This document shows, piece by piece, positions 42,085 through 51,265 of a stretch of 51,267 nt of DNA. Within the stretch, counting starts at the first letter, position 1. Every line of letters starts with the position of its first letter. Source of the DNA: Sulfuricurvum sp. (GTDB taxonomy: Bacteria; Campylobacterota; Campylobacteria; Campylobacterales; Sulfurimonadaceae). A program made the translations under genes and the position numbers. The stretch lies in NCBI RefSeq assembly GCF_028713855.1, contig NZ_JAQTNN010000019.1, forward strand, positions 1 to 51,267, given 5' to 3'. Under the pieces are notes generated by a model. The model saw only the letters and a program-made list of their open reading frames with translations, did not search any database and had not been told where the DNA came from.

Positions 42085-42623
42085 TTTTCTTCCTCATTGC
42101 TTGTAGGTGTCTCACCATCAGGTAAATCGTTTACATTGGTTTGAACATCATTTGGTCCTGTAGGTCCAGTCACTGTCGTGACTTTAGGACCTTTATTAAA
42201 AAACTGATCATCTTTTGCATGAGCAATCACAAATAACACTATTGAAAAAAGTGTTCCATATACACTAAAAAAGTTTGTATACTCAAAATGAGATATATAA
42301 CCTATAATTATTATAATAAATATTATAGTACCACCAATAAGACCAAGCGATATCATTTCTTCTCGCCTATCCTTCCGGTCCGGTGGCATTGCGATTAATG
42401 CTTCAACAGCTAACATAAATAGCAAGGCTGTACTGTATGTAAAATGATTACCTGCATCAAGCCAGGTAACATCCTTAGAGATTACAGCGGGAATCCATAT
42501 ACCCATCCCTCCAAGGAACATGACACCAACAAAAATATAAGCGGTAAATTTTATACTTCCAAACGCTTTGTTAAATCTTTTTCTAGATTCATCAAAAGCA
42601 GTTTTCCATTCACTCTCTTCCAT
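42081..42623 (-). CDS. Four-helix membrane protein of the dnd region
   Basis: A 180-residue protein with a cytoplasmic N-terminus (residues 1-25), four predicted membrane helices (FTAYIFVGVMFLGGMGIWIP; ALLFMLAVEALIAM; ISLGLIGGTIIFIIIIIGYI; FFSVYGTLFSIVLFVIAHA) and a proline/threonine-rich acidic tail. RBS AAGGAAA precedes the ATG. It is coupled to the DGQHR gene. It does not resemble a known dnd protein I can name; a membrane effector or anchor is possible. Confidence 0.7.
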   Translation of the reverse strand: MEESEWKTAFDESRKRFNKAFGSIKFTAYIFVGVMFLGGMGIWIPAVISKDVTWLDAGNHFTYSTALLFMLAVEALIAMPPDRKDRREEMISLGLIGGTIIFIIIIIGYISHFEYTNFFSVYGTLFSIVLFVIAHAKDDQFFNKGPKVTTVTGPTGPNDVQTNVNDLPDGETPTSNEEEK

Positions 42624-42747
42624 TTAAATATTTTCCTTATGCAATTCCCAAAATGCTAAATCTCGCGTCTTTGTCATATTTTTATTCCCATATAAATACT
42701 GTAATGTTTTTCAAGCTTTCGTATCTGTTCCATGAGTCCTTCTTAAA

Positions 42748-45336
42748 TTAAATTTCTGAATCATTTTCTACATCTCGTTTAAATTCAATATAAATTGGGT
42801 TATCACTACTTGGAAAAAAGCGAAATAGATTTTTATCCAAAATATCACAAACGATAAAACGATTCCACATCATCGTATCTAATGGAATAGCAGCATTCAT
42901 AGACTCTACCAAATCAGATAGATGATATTCACCCTGAATATGTTTTTCTACAAAATGTGTTGCAGTCTGAATTATTTCATCATTTATATTAATCGTTTTC
43001 ATTTTAACAAATAATTCATCATCTATTCGAACAATTAACCTAAATTTAGAATAATTGTAATAATTCATTACAAGCTTTGGATCCAGTCCTCTATCTACAA
43101 AATAATTGAATACTTCATTTTTTGAAATTTTTTCTCTGTCTAACATAAGTTGTTCAATTAGAAAATGAAAGTTCAAGCTATGTCTTGTAATAGGGTATTC
43201 TTTGCTCACGATACGAGTATTTGAAACATTAAAAAGCTTATCGCCACGATATTTATTTAGCAATTGCAGCATCATAGTTTCTTTATTGAACATTCCTATA
43301 GAATGTAGATGCTCTCTGAAATTATCTATAACCAAGCCGATATAGATGAATTTGAATTCTTGAACTTTTTCATTAATGAACTGCACAATTTTCTTGAAAA
43401 GGACTTCATCAATATCAATATGTTCAATTTTAATATATGTAAATAAATCTACAGCAATTACATCATCAAGATGTTCTATCAATTGCTGTATTCTATTTTT
43501 TGGTGTATTAAGCTTTTGTGTCAATTCATCAATATCATAAGTCCTATGCTCTGACATAACATCATGTAAAATCTGACGTAATTCAAGTCTATCTGTGCCA
43601 AGTGAAGCGATTCTAGGTGAATCTTGATAAGAATATTCATCAGGATATTTCAGCTTAACGAGTGTATGGAGGGCGTACTTACTAGGAATACCAAATAATT
43701 GTAGCGCCATACTATTTTTATTATAGTAGCCATCCAAATCTACAGCTAAAACATTTTGTAATTCATGATCTATATAGCGTAATAAATCAGTAAAATCAAA
43801 ATTAGTTAATATATCTTCCGCGTATTTTATATGAAGATGCTTACCCCATTCCCATAACAAAATTTTCTCAGATAATGAAGCAAAACCAGTCAAAGCCCTA
43901 TCACTATCTTCTTCAAAAACATCACCAAAATAATAAGACAATTCTTGTTTGAGTAAATCAATTTTTTTATTTGTCTCGAACCCATTAGGATATAATGAAT
44001 AGATAAATTCAACTTTATCTCGCTTAGATTTATACAAACCTTGAACAAACACCTTTTGATCTTCAAGTTCAACTACACCATCTGAAGTCAAAAGTTTGTC
44101 TACTATTTTTTTCACATCAGACATTGGATACAAATATTTTACATAACTAAATATCTCATCTTTTTGACACACAGTAGTTTCGATCGATTCTAAAAAACTA
44201 AAAATTTCTGTGCGCATATTATTGAATGTATATTTTTTATCACTTATCAAAGCATTTAATTCTATATCATAGATTAAATGACCACTAAAGTCTTTATTCG
44301 TAATAATTTTTAGAAATGATACCCGCAAAAAAGGATCTGTAATACCAATCTTTTCGACTGAAAGAATATGAAGTCTTTTTACATCATCATTAATAGCATG
44401 TATGATGTAAAGAGGGATAAAACGAATCATTTTCCTTATTATGCCTGATTCAATTTGTCTTACTCTTTCTCTGGTGAGTCCATATTCATTTGCTATTTCT
44501 TGTAGAGTTTTTTCTACAACAAATCTATCCTTTATAATAGCAATTTCTCTTGGCTCAAATTCATTAAATACATTCATAATGACATTATCAAATGATGATA
44601 AATCACCAATTGTTTTTTCAATAATCTTATCCACAATCAATGCTGAAAAAAGTTGACTTAATTTTTCAATTATTTGTTTTTTGCTTGTAGACGTATGATA
44701 TATTTTGTCGGTTAAAGCAATAAAGTTTTTATATGCAAAATTATTACTTAGTATCAATGCATTTAACCGATCATCGACACTAAATTTTAAAGGTGATTTC
44801 CTATCACTCAAAGCAGTTTTGAAAATATTTCTTAACATGTCGTTTTGTATTAATAAGTCTTCTAAAAAGTATATTTTGTCTCTTGATACGCAACTATTCA
44901 AGTATTCAATGATATCAGCTGGTATATGTTTGATAAATTCTCTTATAGCATTTCGAAGTGATTTTTCAAAGTCACTTATAGGAATGTTTAACAAATTAGC
45001 TATGTATTCATCAGAATATTGACCAGAGTAATGTAAGGTAAGCGTAATCTTTGCATTCGAAGATATTTTTTCTAACACCTGTTTAAATTTTTCATCCCAA
45101 AAACCAATTTGATCATCTTGGTTTTTTACAGCATTAACTATTTCATCTGACTGAATTTTAGTCGTTTTAGATGGTAATATACATTCAATGTTTGTTAAAA
45201 ACAAAATCCTATTTTCATCAATATCATATGAATCAAATAAGGCATGGTTCTCCACTGCAACATCATAAAAATTATAAGATTTAAACTTAGAAATTTTTGC
45301 CGTAAAAGAATCAATATAAGTTTTGATTTGTTCCAC
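42748..45336 (-). CDS. Large multi-HTH protein with sigma-70 region 4-like domain
   Basis: An 862-residue protein. Residues about 258-306 (EFEPREIAIIKDRF, then LQEIANEYGLTRERVRQIE) are a textbook sigma-70 region 4.2 helix-turn-helix, which in sigma factors contacts the -35 element. Residues about 98-138 look like a second, degenerate copy (DEYIANLLNIPISDFEKSL). Several later segments resemble winged helices (ELTQKLNTPKNRIQQLIEHL). There is no region 2, so it is not a stand-alone sigma factor. It is last in the leftward operon, beginning where the 204-residue gene ends. It may recognise promoter-like or phosphorothioated DNA, or serve as a scaffold. I do not recognise the whole architecture. 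Confidence 0.75.
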   Translation of the reverse strand: MEQIKTYIDSFTAKISKFKSYNFYDVAVENHALFDSYDIDENRILFLTNIECILPSKTTKIQSDEIVNAVKNQDDQIGFWDEKFKQVLEKISSNAKITLTLHYSGQYSDEYIANLLNIPISDFEKSLRNAIREFIKHIPADIIEYLNSCVSRDKIYFLEDLLIQNDMLRNIFKTALSDRKSPLKFSVDDRLNALILSNNFAYKNFIALTDKIYHTSTSKKQIIEKLSQLFSALIVDKIIEKTIGDLSSFDNVIMNVFNEFEPREIAIIKDRFVVEKTLQEIANEYGLTRERVRQIESGIIRKMIRFIPLYIIHAINDDVKRLHILSVEKIGITDPFLRVSFLKIITNKDFSGHLIYDIELNALISDKKYTFNNMRTEIFSFLESIETTVCQKDEIFSYVKYLYPMSDVKKIVDKLLTSDGVVELEDQKVFVQGLYKSKRDKVEFIYSLYPNGFETNKKIDLLKQELSYYFGDVFEEDSDRALTGFASLSEKILLWEWGKHLHIKYAEDILTNFDFTDLLRYIDHELQNVLAVDLDGYYNKNSMALQLFGIPSKYALHTLVKLKYPDEYSYQDSPRIASLGTDRLELRQILHDVMSEHRTYDIDELTQKLNTPKNRIQQLIEHLDDVIAVDLFTYIKIEHIDIDEVLFKKIVQFINEKVQEFKFIYIGLVIDNFREHLHSIGMFNKETMMLQLLNKYRGDKLFNVSNTRIVSKEYPITRHSLNFHFLIEQLMLDREKISKNEVFNYFVDRGLDPKLVMNYYNYSKFRLIVRIDDELFVKMKTININDEIIQTATHFVEKHIQGEYHLSDLVESMNAAIPLDTMMWNRFIVCDILDKNLFRFFPSSDNPIYIEFKRDVENDSEI

Positions 45337-45950
45337 TATTGGTCCAAGTATTCTTTTAATTGCGAAAAATTCATGAACAAATCATCATCACTTAACTTCA
45401 GGATGAGATTCTGTTTATCTATCGCTTGTATGATCAGGTCATAGAGATCTCGATACTGAGAAAACTTTCCAATTTGTTGAATACTTTCTAAATCTTTAGG
45501 TAAAAATCTATTATATTTTAATTTTTTTAGAACTTGTGGAATAACCTTTTCAGCTTTAATATCAGGGATGTTTTTTTCTTCTTTAGGCAAAGATATTTCT
45601 GTTTGAGCCACAATATTATTGTCTACCAATTTAATATGGTCTGCATGAAAATAAATTTTTGATAAATGAGATATAACAGATGGATTTTGATCAATGAAAC
45701 TTTCTTCATTGATCAAGCTTTTGACATCTTCAGTTAGTTTATTACCTTTTGATAGTAACAAATAACCATCTATAATATTTTCCACATTTTTCAAAACTAT
45801 CCCTGAAACATCATTTAACTGTGTAAAGACCTCATATACATTGAAGTTTAGTATTTTCCCAGCTTCTAAAATAAGAGTTTCTATATTGTTGATAGCTTTA
45901 GTGCTATATCTATTTTTCAAGTCCTTAATACCATCTGTATCTATGCCCAT
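45336..45950 (-). CDS. Hypothetical protein of the dnd restriction operon, 204 aa
   Basis: A soluble, mostly helical 204-residue protein with no recognised motif. Its start overlaps the upstream gene by ten bases and its stop shares one base with the start of the 862-residue gene. The C-terminal half (LPKDLESIQQIGKFSQYRDLYDLIIQAI) may form a helical interaction domain. Context makes it an operon component of the restriction or sensing module. Confidence 0.7.
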   Translation of the reverse strand: MGIDTDGIKDLKNRYSTKAINNIETLILEAGKILNFNVYEVFTQLNDVSGIVLKNVENIIDGYLLLSKGNKLTEDVKSLINEESFIDQNPSVISHLSKIYFHADHIKLVDNNIVAQTEISLPKEEKNIPDIKAEKVIPQVLKKLKYNRFLPKDLESIQQIGKFSQYRDLYDLIIQAIDKQNLILKLSDDDLFMNFSQLKEYLDQ

Positions 45951-46414
45951 GAGATATCCTCATCAATATCTTCTGGCAATCCATCTTTGAGTTCTCTATC
46001 AATCAAACGAACCACAATATTAAAAGCATCTTCAGGATGCACTTGAATGTGATCTAAAATAATTTGTAAACCACCATTGGTATATTCTTCAATAATTTTC
46101 CTCATTTCTGAGACACAATCTTCGGAAGCTTTATCCAATGATTCAAGCTTTCCTGCTTCACTATACAAAACTGCCATATCAAAAAACTTTTTTTGTTCAT
46201 CCGTAAAATAACTAACATGAATCGATTCACTAGTTGGACCGATGATTTTAGAACGCTTTCTATTTTTTAGCCCCAATGCTAGTGCAAAAATATAGATATC
46301 AGTCATTTGTTGAAAAAACCCATATCGGCTATCTTTTTTTACATCTAATCTCTTAAAGACTTCATCTTTATCCTGTGCGCGCGCCAAACGTTTTGATTCA
46401 AATAAATCTATCAT
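45941..46414 (-). CDS. Small dnd-associated protein, 157 aa
   Basis: A 157-residue helical protein starting with a charged segment and RYGFFQQMTDIYIFALALGLKNRK, followed by IHVSYFTDEQKKFFDMAVL. This looks like the small family described as a dnd system-associated protein in phosphorothioation clusters; the match is from memory and not searched. It overlaps the SMC-like gene by four bases (ATGA), so stoichiometric production with the ATPase is likely. No catalytic residues are evident. Confidence 0.65.
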   Translation of the reverse strand: MIDLFESKRLARAQDKDEVFKRLDVKKDSRYGFFQQMTDIYIFALALGLKNRKRSKIIGPTSESIHVSYFTDEQKKFFDMAVLYSEAGKLESLDKASEDCVSEMRKIIEEYTNGGLQIILDHIQVHPEDAFNIVVRLIDRELKDGLPEDIDEDISWA

Positions 46415-48483
46415 TCAATTACCTCAATTCTTTGAATAGACGTATATTCGCGAACATCTTGAACCTCAAGATCAATTTTTGGTCCATTACCGATTTTTAG
46501 AACATTTCTTTCACTATCTAAAATGTCAAGTTTTGGTCTATGTGCTATTAATGCATACTGGTGAGCCAATGAATCTTCAAATATTGGGCCAAGAGTTTGA
46601 CCTTCATTCCAATGTTCTTGATTCAAGAGTATGATGACCTGTGGAGCAAGAGTTTTAACCGCTTCAGAAATATTCTTCTTATAGACGCTATCAAACTCAC
46701 CATAAGGTGAATCGATAACAATAGGATAAATTCCTGCTCCAGGATCAATAGCACTGGAATCTTTTGACATCTCACGATCTTTAGCCATTTCTATCAAAGT
46801 AGATATAAAAATCAGACTTATTAATTTATCTTCACCATCTGATTTTGGAGTAGGTTTGCCATTCTCAAGAATATTCAAAATAAAATTTTCATCTAATTCA
46901 GCAGTCTTATTGGAATGAAGAATTAGGCCAAATCGCTTTTGTAAGCGTACAGTTAGCTCCTGCCGTATTTTTTCTATTTCTATAGCGTTTTCTGAAGATA
47001 GCATATCCATTGCTTGTTCACAAAACATTACTCTGTTGCGTAATTTAATCAACTCTTGATTATGCACTGTTGCAGTTTGAATTAATTTTTGAATATCACT
47101 GAGATTTTTACGTAAAGATTCTAATTCAACTTCAAGTCGTGTCTGTTTAGCTTTAGCCTCATCACGTTCAAAATGAAGTTCTTTACTTCTTTTCATGAGG
47201 TTGTCTTCTTCTGGTAAGCCGTCTTCAATTTTCTTTTCAAGTGAAGTAAGTTGTTCTTCTCTAGCATTTTGAAATGCCTCTTTTTCTGTAATTTTTGATA
47301 ATATTTTATTGAATTCCAACGTAAAAGTAGATTTGCTATTTTTATGCGCCTCTATAAAAATCCCTAAAGCACTAACGCTAGCTTCTATATTTGACTTCGC
47401 TGTTGCACTATTCATAATTTTTAATAGCGCTTGATGATGTTCATCACCATCATTAAAATTCGTGCCACAAATACACATATGACTTTTTAATAAATTTTCT
47501 ATATATTCTTTTCCAATACCAATGATGGGCAACTCCCCATCTTTACGTTTAGAATCCAATAATTTATTTGACACACTTAAAACTTCATCTGACAATGCAA
47601 GATATGCAGATTTTGTTATCATGCTTTTTTGTTCATCATGCAACAAAGTGATTTCATCTTTTGTTTTTTTTATGTCAATCTTGCAATTATCAGCCTGCTG
47701 TGTTAAGGCTTTTGTACTATGTACCTTAGATAAACTCTCTTGGTTTTCTTTAATTAATATCTCGTAAGCCTCTATTTTTTTATCTAACTCATTTATTTGC
47801 AGTTCAATACTATCAATACGCTCTTCGATATCTCTTTTTTGACTTTCAGGAACATTACTATCCCCTAGTGTTTCTTGTAAATCTGAAGCTTCTTTTTCAA
47901 ATTGCTTGCGCGTAGTTTTAATAAGATCCAAAGCTTTTTCACGGGTATCAATTTTCATGATGTTTTTGATACCCTCTTGAACAAGCTTAGGTTTCTTGCT
48001 ATCAGCATATTTTCCTACACCTTCACCTTTAAAGAAAAAATAACCATGCATTGCATCACTCAAAACATTATCAATTCTATCTTGTCCATTATTTTGTGGA
48101 ACATTTCCAATAGTTACCATAGGTACGTTAAATTTAATATTCTCTTGCTGGTCATTAACTTTTTTGACAACCACAGACCTTTTGACAGTATATTCTTCAT
48201 TTCTATCTTCAAATGTCAAAATAACTTCTACAGTAATTTCCCCATTTTCAGGCAAATTCTTAAAAGTGTTTTTATTTAAAAAAACATCTTTTTGGTCTCC
48301 ATATTCTATTGATTTCCCACCATATAAGCACCAAACTATCGCAGAGAGAATCGTTGTCTTTCCAACCCCATTTGATGCAAAAATTAATGTAACATGCTTG
48401 TTATCTCTGATCGAGAAGTCAAGCTTATTGTTCTTTCCTTCAAATTGTCTAAAATCATTTAAAATTAAACGTTTTAAAATCAT
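46411..48483 (-). CDS. SMC/RecN-like ATPase of the restriction operon
   Basis: A 690-residue ABC-type ATPase: Walker A FASNGVGKTTI near residue 35, FFFKGEGVGKYAD, coiled coils on both sides of a hook-like CICGTNFNDG, signature-like EDKLISLIFISTL, and Walker B YPIVIDSPYGEFDSV. The architecture resembles DndD and Rad50, but it is encoded in the separate leftward operon and is divergent from the DndD at 38445. It probably couples ATP hydrolysis to DNA inspection or cleavage with the helicase gene upstream. A zinc-hook role for CIC is suggestive only. Confidence 0.85.
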   Translation of the reverse strand: MILKRLILNDFRQFEGKNNKLDFSIRDNKHVTLIFASNGVGKTTILSAIVWCLYGGKSIEYGDQKDVFLNKNTFKNLPENGEITVEVILTFEDRNEEYTVKRSVVVKKVNDQQENIKFNVPMVTIGNVPQNNGQDRIDNVLSDAMHGYFFFKGEGVGKYADSKKPKLVQEGIKNIMKIDTREKALDLIKTTRKQFEKEASDLQETLGDSNVPESQKRDIEERIDSIELQINELDKKIEAYEILIKENQESLSKVHSTKALTQQADNCKIDIKKTKDEITLLHDEQKSMITKSAYLALSDEVLSVSNKLLDSKRKDGELPIIGIGKEYIENLLKSHMCICGTNFNDGDEHHQALLKIMNSATAKSNIEASVSALGIFIEAHKNSKSTFTLEFNKILSKITEKEAFQNAREEQLTSLEKKIEDGLPEEDNLMKRSKELHFERDEAKAKQTRLEVELESLRKNLSDIQKLIQTATVHNQELIKLRNRVMFCEQAMDMLSSENAIEIEKIRQELTVRLQKRFGLILHSNKTAELDENFILNILENGKPTPKSDGEDKLISLIFISTLIEMAKDREMSKDSSAIDPGAGIYPIVIDSPYGEFDSVYKKNISEAVKTLAPQVIILLNQEHWNEGQTLGPIFEDSLAHQYALIAHRPKLDILDSERNVLKIGNGPKIDLEVQDVREYTSIQRIEVIE

Positions 48484-48611
48484 GATTGAACACTCCGTTC
48501 CACATATCTTTTAATTTCTTTGATCTTTGTAGCTTCAGATTCATTCTTGTTTTGTTCGATTATCAAATACACTTCTTTAATAAATTTTTGTATTTCTTCA
48601 ACTGTTGCCAT
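48480..48611 (-). CDS. 43-residue small protein between helicase and SMC genes
   Basis: A 43-codon frame (MATVEEIQKFIKEVYLI, then a Lys/Glu-rich helix ending RSVQS) starts 11 bases after the helicase stop behind AAAGGA. It overlaps the SMC-like start in ATGA. Both junctions are typical of translated operon genes. The sequence predicts one amphipathic helix. It may be a subunit linking helicase and ATPase. It is short enough to be skipped by automatic gene callers. Confidence 0.65.
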   Translation of the reverse strand: MATVEEIQKFIKEVYLIIEQNKNESEATKIKEIKRYVERSVQS

Positions 48612-48621
48612 TTTTATTCCT

Positions 48622-50691
48622 TTAGATATCTTGTAAACTATATGTTTTAATTAACGGTACTAATGGTATTTCACATTCTGGATAATTCATTGCCAATCGA
48701 GCAAATTCTCGATATCGAATAAGCTCATTTTTAAAATACTTTTTATTGTATTGGTTATACTCATCACTTCCTGTATCTTTTGGAATGACAATAAAATCAT
48801 AAATTTCTGCAAATTTTTTACCTTCTGATTTACGTAAAACACGACCTCTACGTTGGATAAATTCCTTTGGATTAGAACTGCTTGACATAATAAAAGCTCT
48901 TCTTACCGCAGGAATGTCAACACCTTCATCAAGACATCTTATAGCAACCAAACCATCAATAATTTGTTCTTTCAAATCATCAATCAACGTATGACGCTCT
49001 TCTTTAGACGCTGCATCAAAAGATGTGAAGTTTTTCACCTGCATTCCAAGATCTGTTAATACCTGTTTTACCTTGTCAACCATTCTAAGTGCGCCATCTT
49101 CTTCTGCATCTATTTTTGCTGCACAATAAAATAAATTAAATGCTGAATAAGCTAAATTTTCTTCTTTAATTAGTCTCTTCAACACTTCTACTTTATTTTC
49201 TGCACTTGCGATTATTCTTGCTCTTTTTATAAGTAAAGAGTTTAAATAAGCGTTATTTTCTTCATTTTGGTACTGTGCAATTGCAGAAATTTTTTTCGAT
49301 AACTCTATATACTCTATCTCTTCATTTTCCGTTAAATGTACTAAAACTGGAAAATATTTGTATGGCGTCAACTTCCCGGATTTAATAGCATCTTCAAGAG
49401 TATATTCAAAAATAATTTTTCCAAGATATTTTTTAAGTGCTTCACTCCCCTCTTCATCCAAATGACGTTCTGGTGTTGCAGACAAACCAAGCCGAAACTT
49501 TGCATTTTCTAAATACAATTGACGAATATTTGTTGCACCAAAGTTATGTGCTTCATCAACAATTAGAAGAAATGATGATAGTTCTTTCAGAAGAGTTTGA
49601 AATTTTTTTGTTGTATATGTGCTATTCGTAGCTATAATAAAAAGATAATCTTTTTGAAAAAAATTAAACTTAGTAATCTCATTAGACAAAGACATATACC
49701 ATTTTTGACTGCTTTCAAAACATTTGAGAAATGAAATATTAAACTGTTTTGCTTCGTCTGCCCATTGTTCAAGTAGATGTTGATAAGGGACTATAACAAC
49801 AGCTGCCAAATGCGGTGTTGTTGTAGATAGCTTTGCAATTGAACTAAAAGCTGTAATCGTTTTTCCACTTCCTGTCGCCATAGATAAAATGCCGCGAAAA
49901 TTATTTTCTTCCCATTTTTTGTAGGCTTGTTCCTGATAATCTCTTAATACTACTTGATTGGGTATCGTAGGTTTAGTATTCATATTGTTATTTTTATGCG
50001 CTTTCGCAATTAAGTATGGTCTTTCATTAGTAGTTTTAAGTTTTAAAAGCTTTTCTTTGATAAGTTCATTGATGCTAAATACTGAAATATTTGTATCTTC
50101 TTCTGCCCATAAACGGTTGAACCGTTGTAAATGATCATTTGCTTGAAAACGACTTGTTTCATCTCCCCAAGATTTAAAAACTGAAATAGATTCGTAATTA
50201 TAATTAGACTTGATGCTATCATTCATGGAACCATTAAATGAGATAAAATGATTATTCCCATCAATGAGAACTCCAAACTTATCATGAAACTCACCGCCTT
50301 CTAAATGATTTTTTAAAATTGCAAATTTAAATTCTATGATTCCATCTTCAACTAACCAACCTAGAAGGTTTCGTGTTTCATATTCAAGATTTTCTGCTAT
50401 CTCATTAATATTTTTAATGATGGCATCATCAATTTTAGTTCGATCATATTTTCCTTCTAATGCTTGAATATCATTTTTGTCAAGAATTGGACTTGTGATA
50501 AACTTGATTTTTCCACCATTTTCAATTAAATGAGCTAACCCTTTTGCATTGTGTCTGAGCCAACCTGATGTAAAATATCCAACGCCGCGTTTATATTCAA
50601 TTGAATTTGCAAAAACAGGCTCATAAAAATCTTTCGAAATATTATGCTCTGAAGTGTTGTAACTGAGATTTAATGATAAATTTCTGAGCAC
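48622..50691 (-). CDS. PLD-nuclease/DEAD-box helicase (Dnd-type restriction enzyme)
   Basis: A 689-residue protein. The N-terminal domain is phospholipase-D-like: HDKFGVLIDG with the distal S/N in SFNGSMNDS, a single HKD nuclease unit at about residues 130-165. Residues 240-640 are an SF2 helicase with Walker A SMATGSGKTITA, VDEAHN, LSATPER, and motif VI QRRGRVLR. This arrangement matches proteins annotated as phosphorothioation-system restriction enzymes, as far as I recall. It begins at GTG 50691 with AAGGTT upstream. It heads the operon and presumably cuts DNA lacking the modification. Confidence 0.88.
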   Translation of the reverse strand: MLRNLSLNLSYNTSEHNISKDFYEPVFANSIEYKRGVGYFTSGWLRHNAKGLAHLIENGGKIKFITSPILDKNDIQALEGKYDRTKIDDAIIKNINEIAENLEYETRNLLGWLVEDGIIEFKFAILKNHLEGGEFHDKFGVLIDGNNHFISFNGSMNDSIKSNYNYESISVFKSWGDETSRFQANDHLQRFNRLWAEEDTNISVFSINELIKEKLLKLKTTNERPYLIAKAHKNNNMNTKPTIPNQVVLRDYQEQAYKKWEENNFRGILSMATGSGKTITAFSSIAKLSTTTPHLAAVVIVPYQHLLEQWADEAKQFNISFLKCFESSQKWYMSLSNEITKFNFFQKDYLFIIATNSTYTTKKFQTLLKELSSFLLIVDEAHNFGATNIRQLYLENAKFRLGLSATPERHLDEEGSEALKKYLGKIIFEYTLEDAIKSGKLTPYKYFPVLVHLTENEEIEYIELSKKISAIAQYQNEENNAYLNSLLIKRARIIASAENKVEVLKRLIKEENLAYSAFNLFYCAAKIDAEEDGALRMVDKVKQVLTDLGMQVKNFTSFDAASKEERHTLIDDLKEQIIDGLVAIRCLDEGVDIPAVRRAFIMSSSSNPKEFIQRRGRVLRKSEGKKFAEIYDFIVIPKDTGSDEYNQYNKKYFKNELIRYREFARLAMNYPECEIPLVPLIKTYSLQDI

Positions 50692-50965
50692 TTGTAACCT
50701 TCATCCATAGTCAAGTAGATTGTATCAAATTTAAATATTTTTGAACCTTAATAGTCATTTCTGACACATAAGATTACCCCGATTGTATCTTTTAGAAAGC
50801 AAAAAATACCCACTGACTAATCGTCTCTTGAGTTCTCTTCATCCATGAAGTGCATGTAGCTGTTATAGGTTTCATCGTGTCATCCTTTACGTTTTGATGA
50901 TGGCAGTGTAAAGGAGAGGTTGGACACCGTCGTGTCCGTTTATTGATTAAATTTATTACTCATAC

Positions 50966-51265
50966 TCAACCATGATTCCGTACTCTTTTGTCCCAAAGAA
51001 CAGCCTTGTGTAGCCCCTGCTTCACATCAATTTCAAATATATCAATCTCTTTGAGCAAATCGCTCAATTTTTCATATCCAAAAGTTGTTGCGGAAAACCC
51101 GTTTCTTTTCAAATTAGCTTCAACAGAAAAAAAACTGGCTTGAGCATTTTCATTTTTTTCTTCATCCACTGCGTTACGAAGCATATTGACCAGCCTTGTG
51201 TCCTGCCGTAATTCTTTTCGAGTTTTTTTACCAAATTGTGCATCAATACAAATGAAATCTGTACA
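50966..51265 (-). CDS. OST-HTH/LOTUS-domain protein, C-terminal part (5' end outside window)
   Basis: The frame is open to the right window edge. The C-terminal 70 residues (FFSVEANLKRNGFSATTFGY, then EKLSDLLKEIDIFEID) match the OST-HTH/LOTUS winged helix, which binds RNA or DNA and often sits at the end of NYN-domain nucleases. The upstream visible part (DFICIDAQFGKKTRKELRQD) is a basic linker. The NYN domain, if present, is outside the window. A protein of this kind near a defence operon may be an RNA-targeting effector, but this is unproven. A GGACAC/GTGTCC hairpin lies after its stop at 50922-50937. Confidence 0.65.
   Translation of the reverse strand, partial: CTDFICIDAQFGKKTRKELRQDTRLVNMLRNAVDEEKNENAQASFFSVEANLKRNGFSATTFGYEKLSDLLKEIDIFEIDVKQGLHKAVLWDKRVRNHG

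Noticed and set aside
50800..50885. 27-codon leftward frame after an AAAGGATG ribosome-like site
   Set aside because: It is short, has no overlap with a neighbour, and its codons show no clear coding bias. It may be an untranslated leader or relic.
50922..50937. GGACAC-CGTC-GTGTCC hairpin as a terminator
   Set aside because: No strong T-run follows on either strand. Kept only as a note in the last gene's entry.
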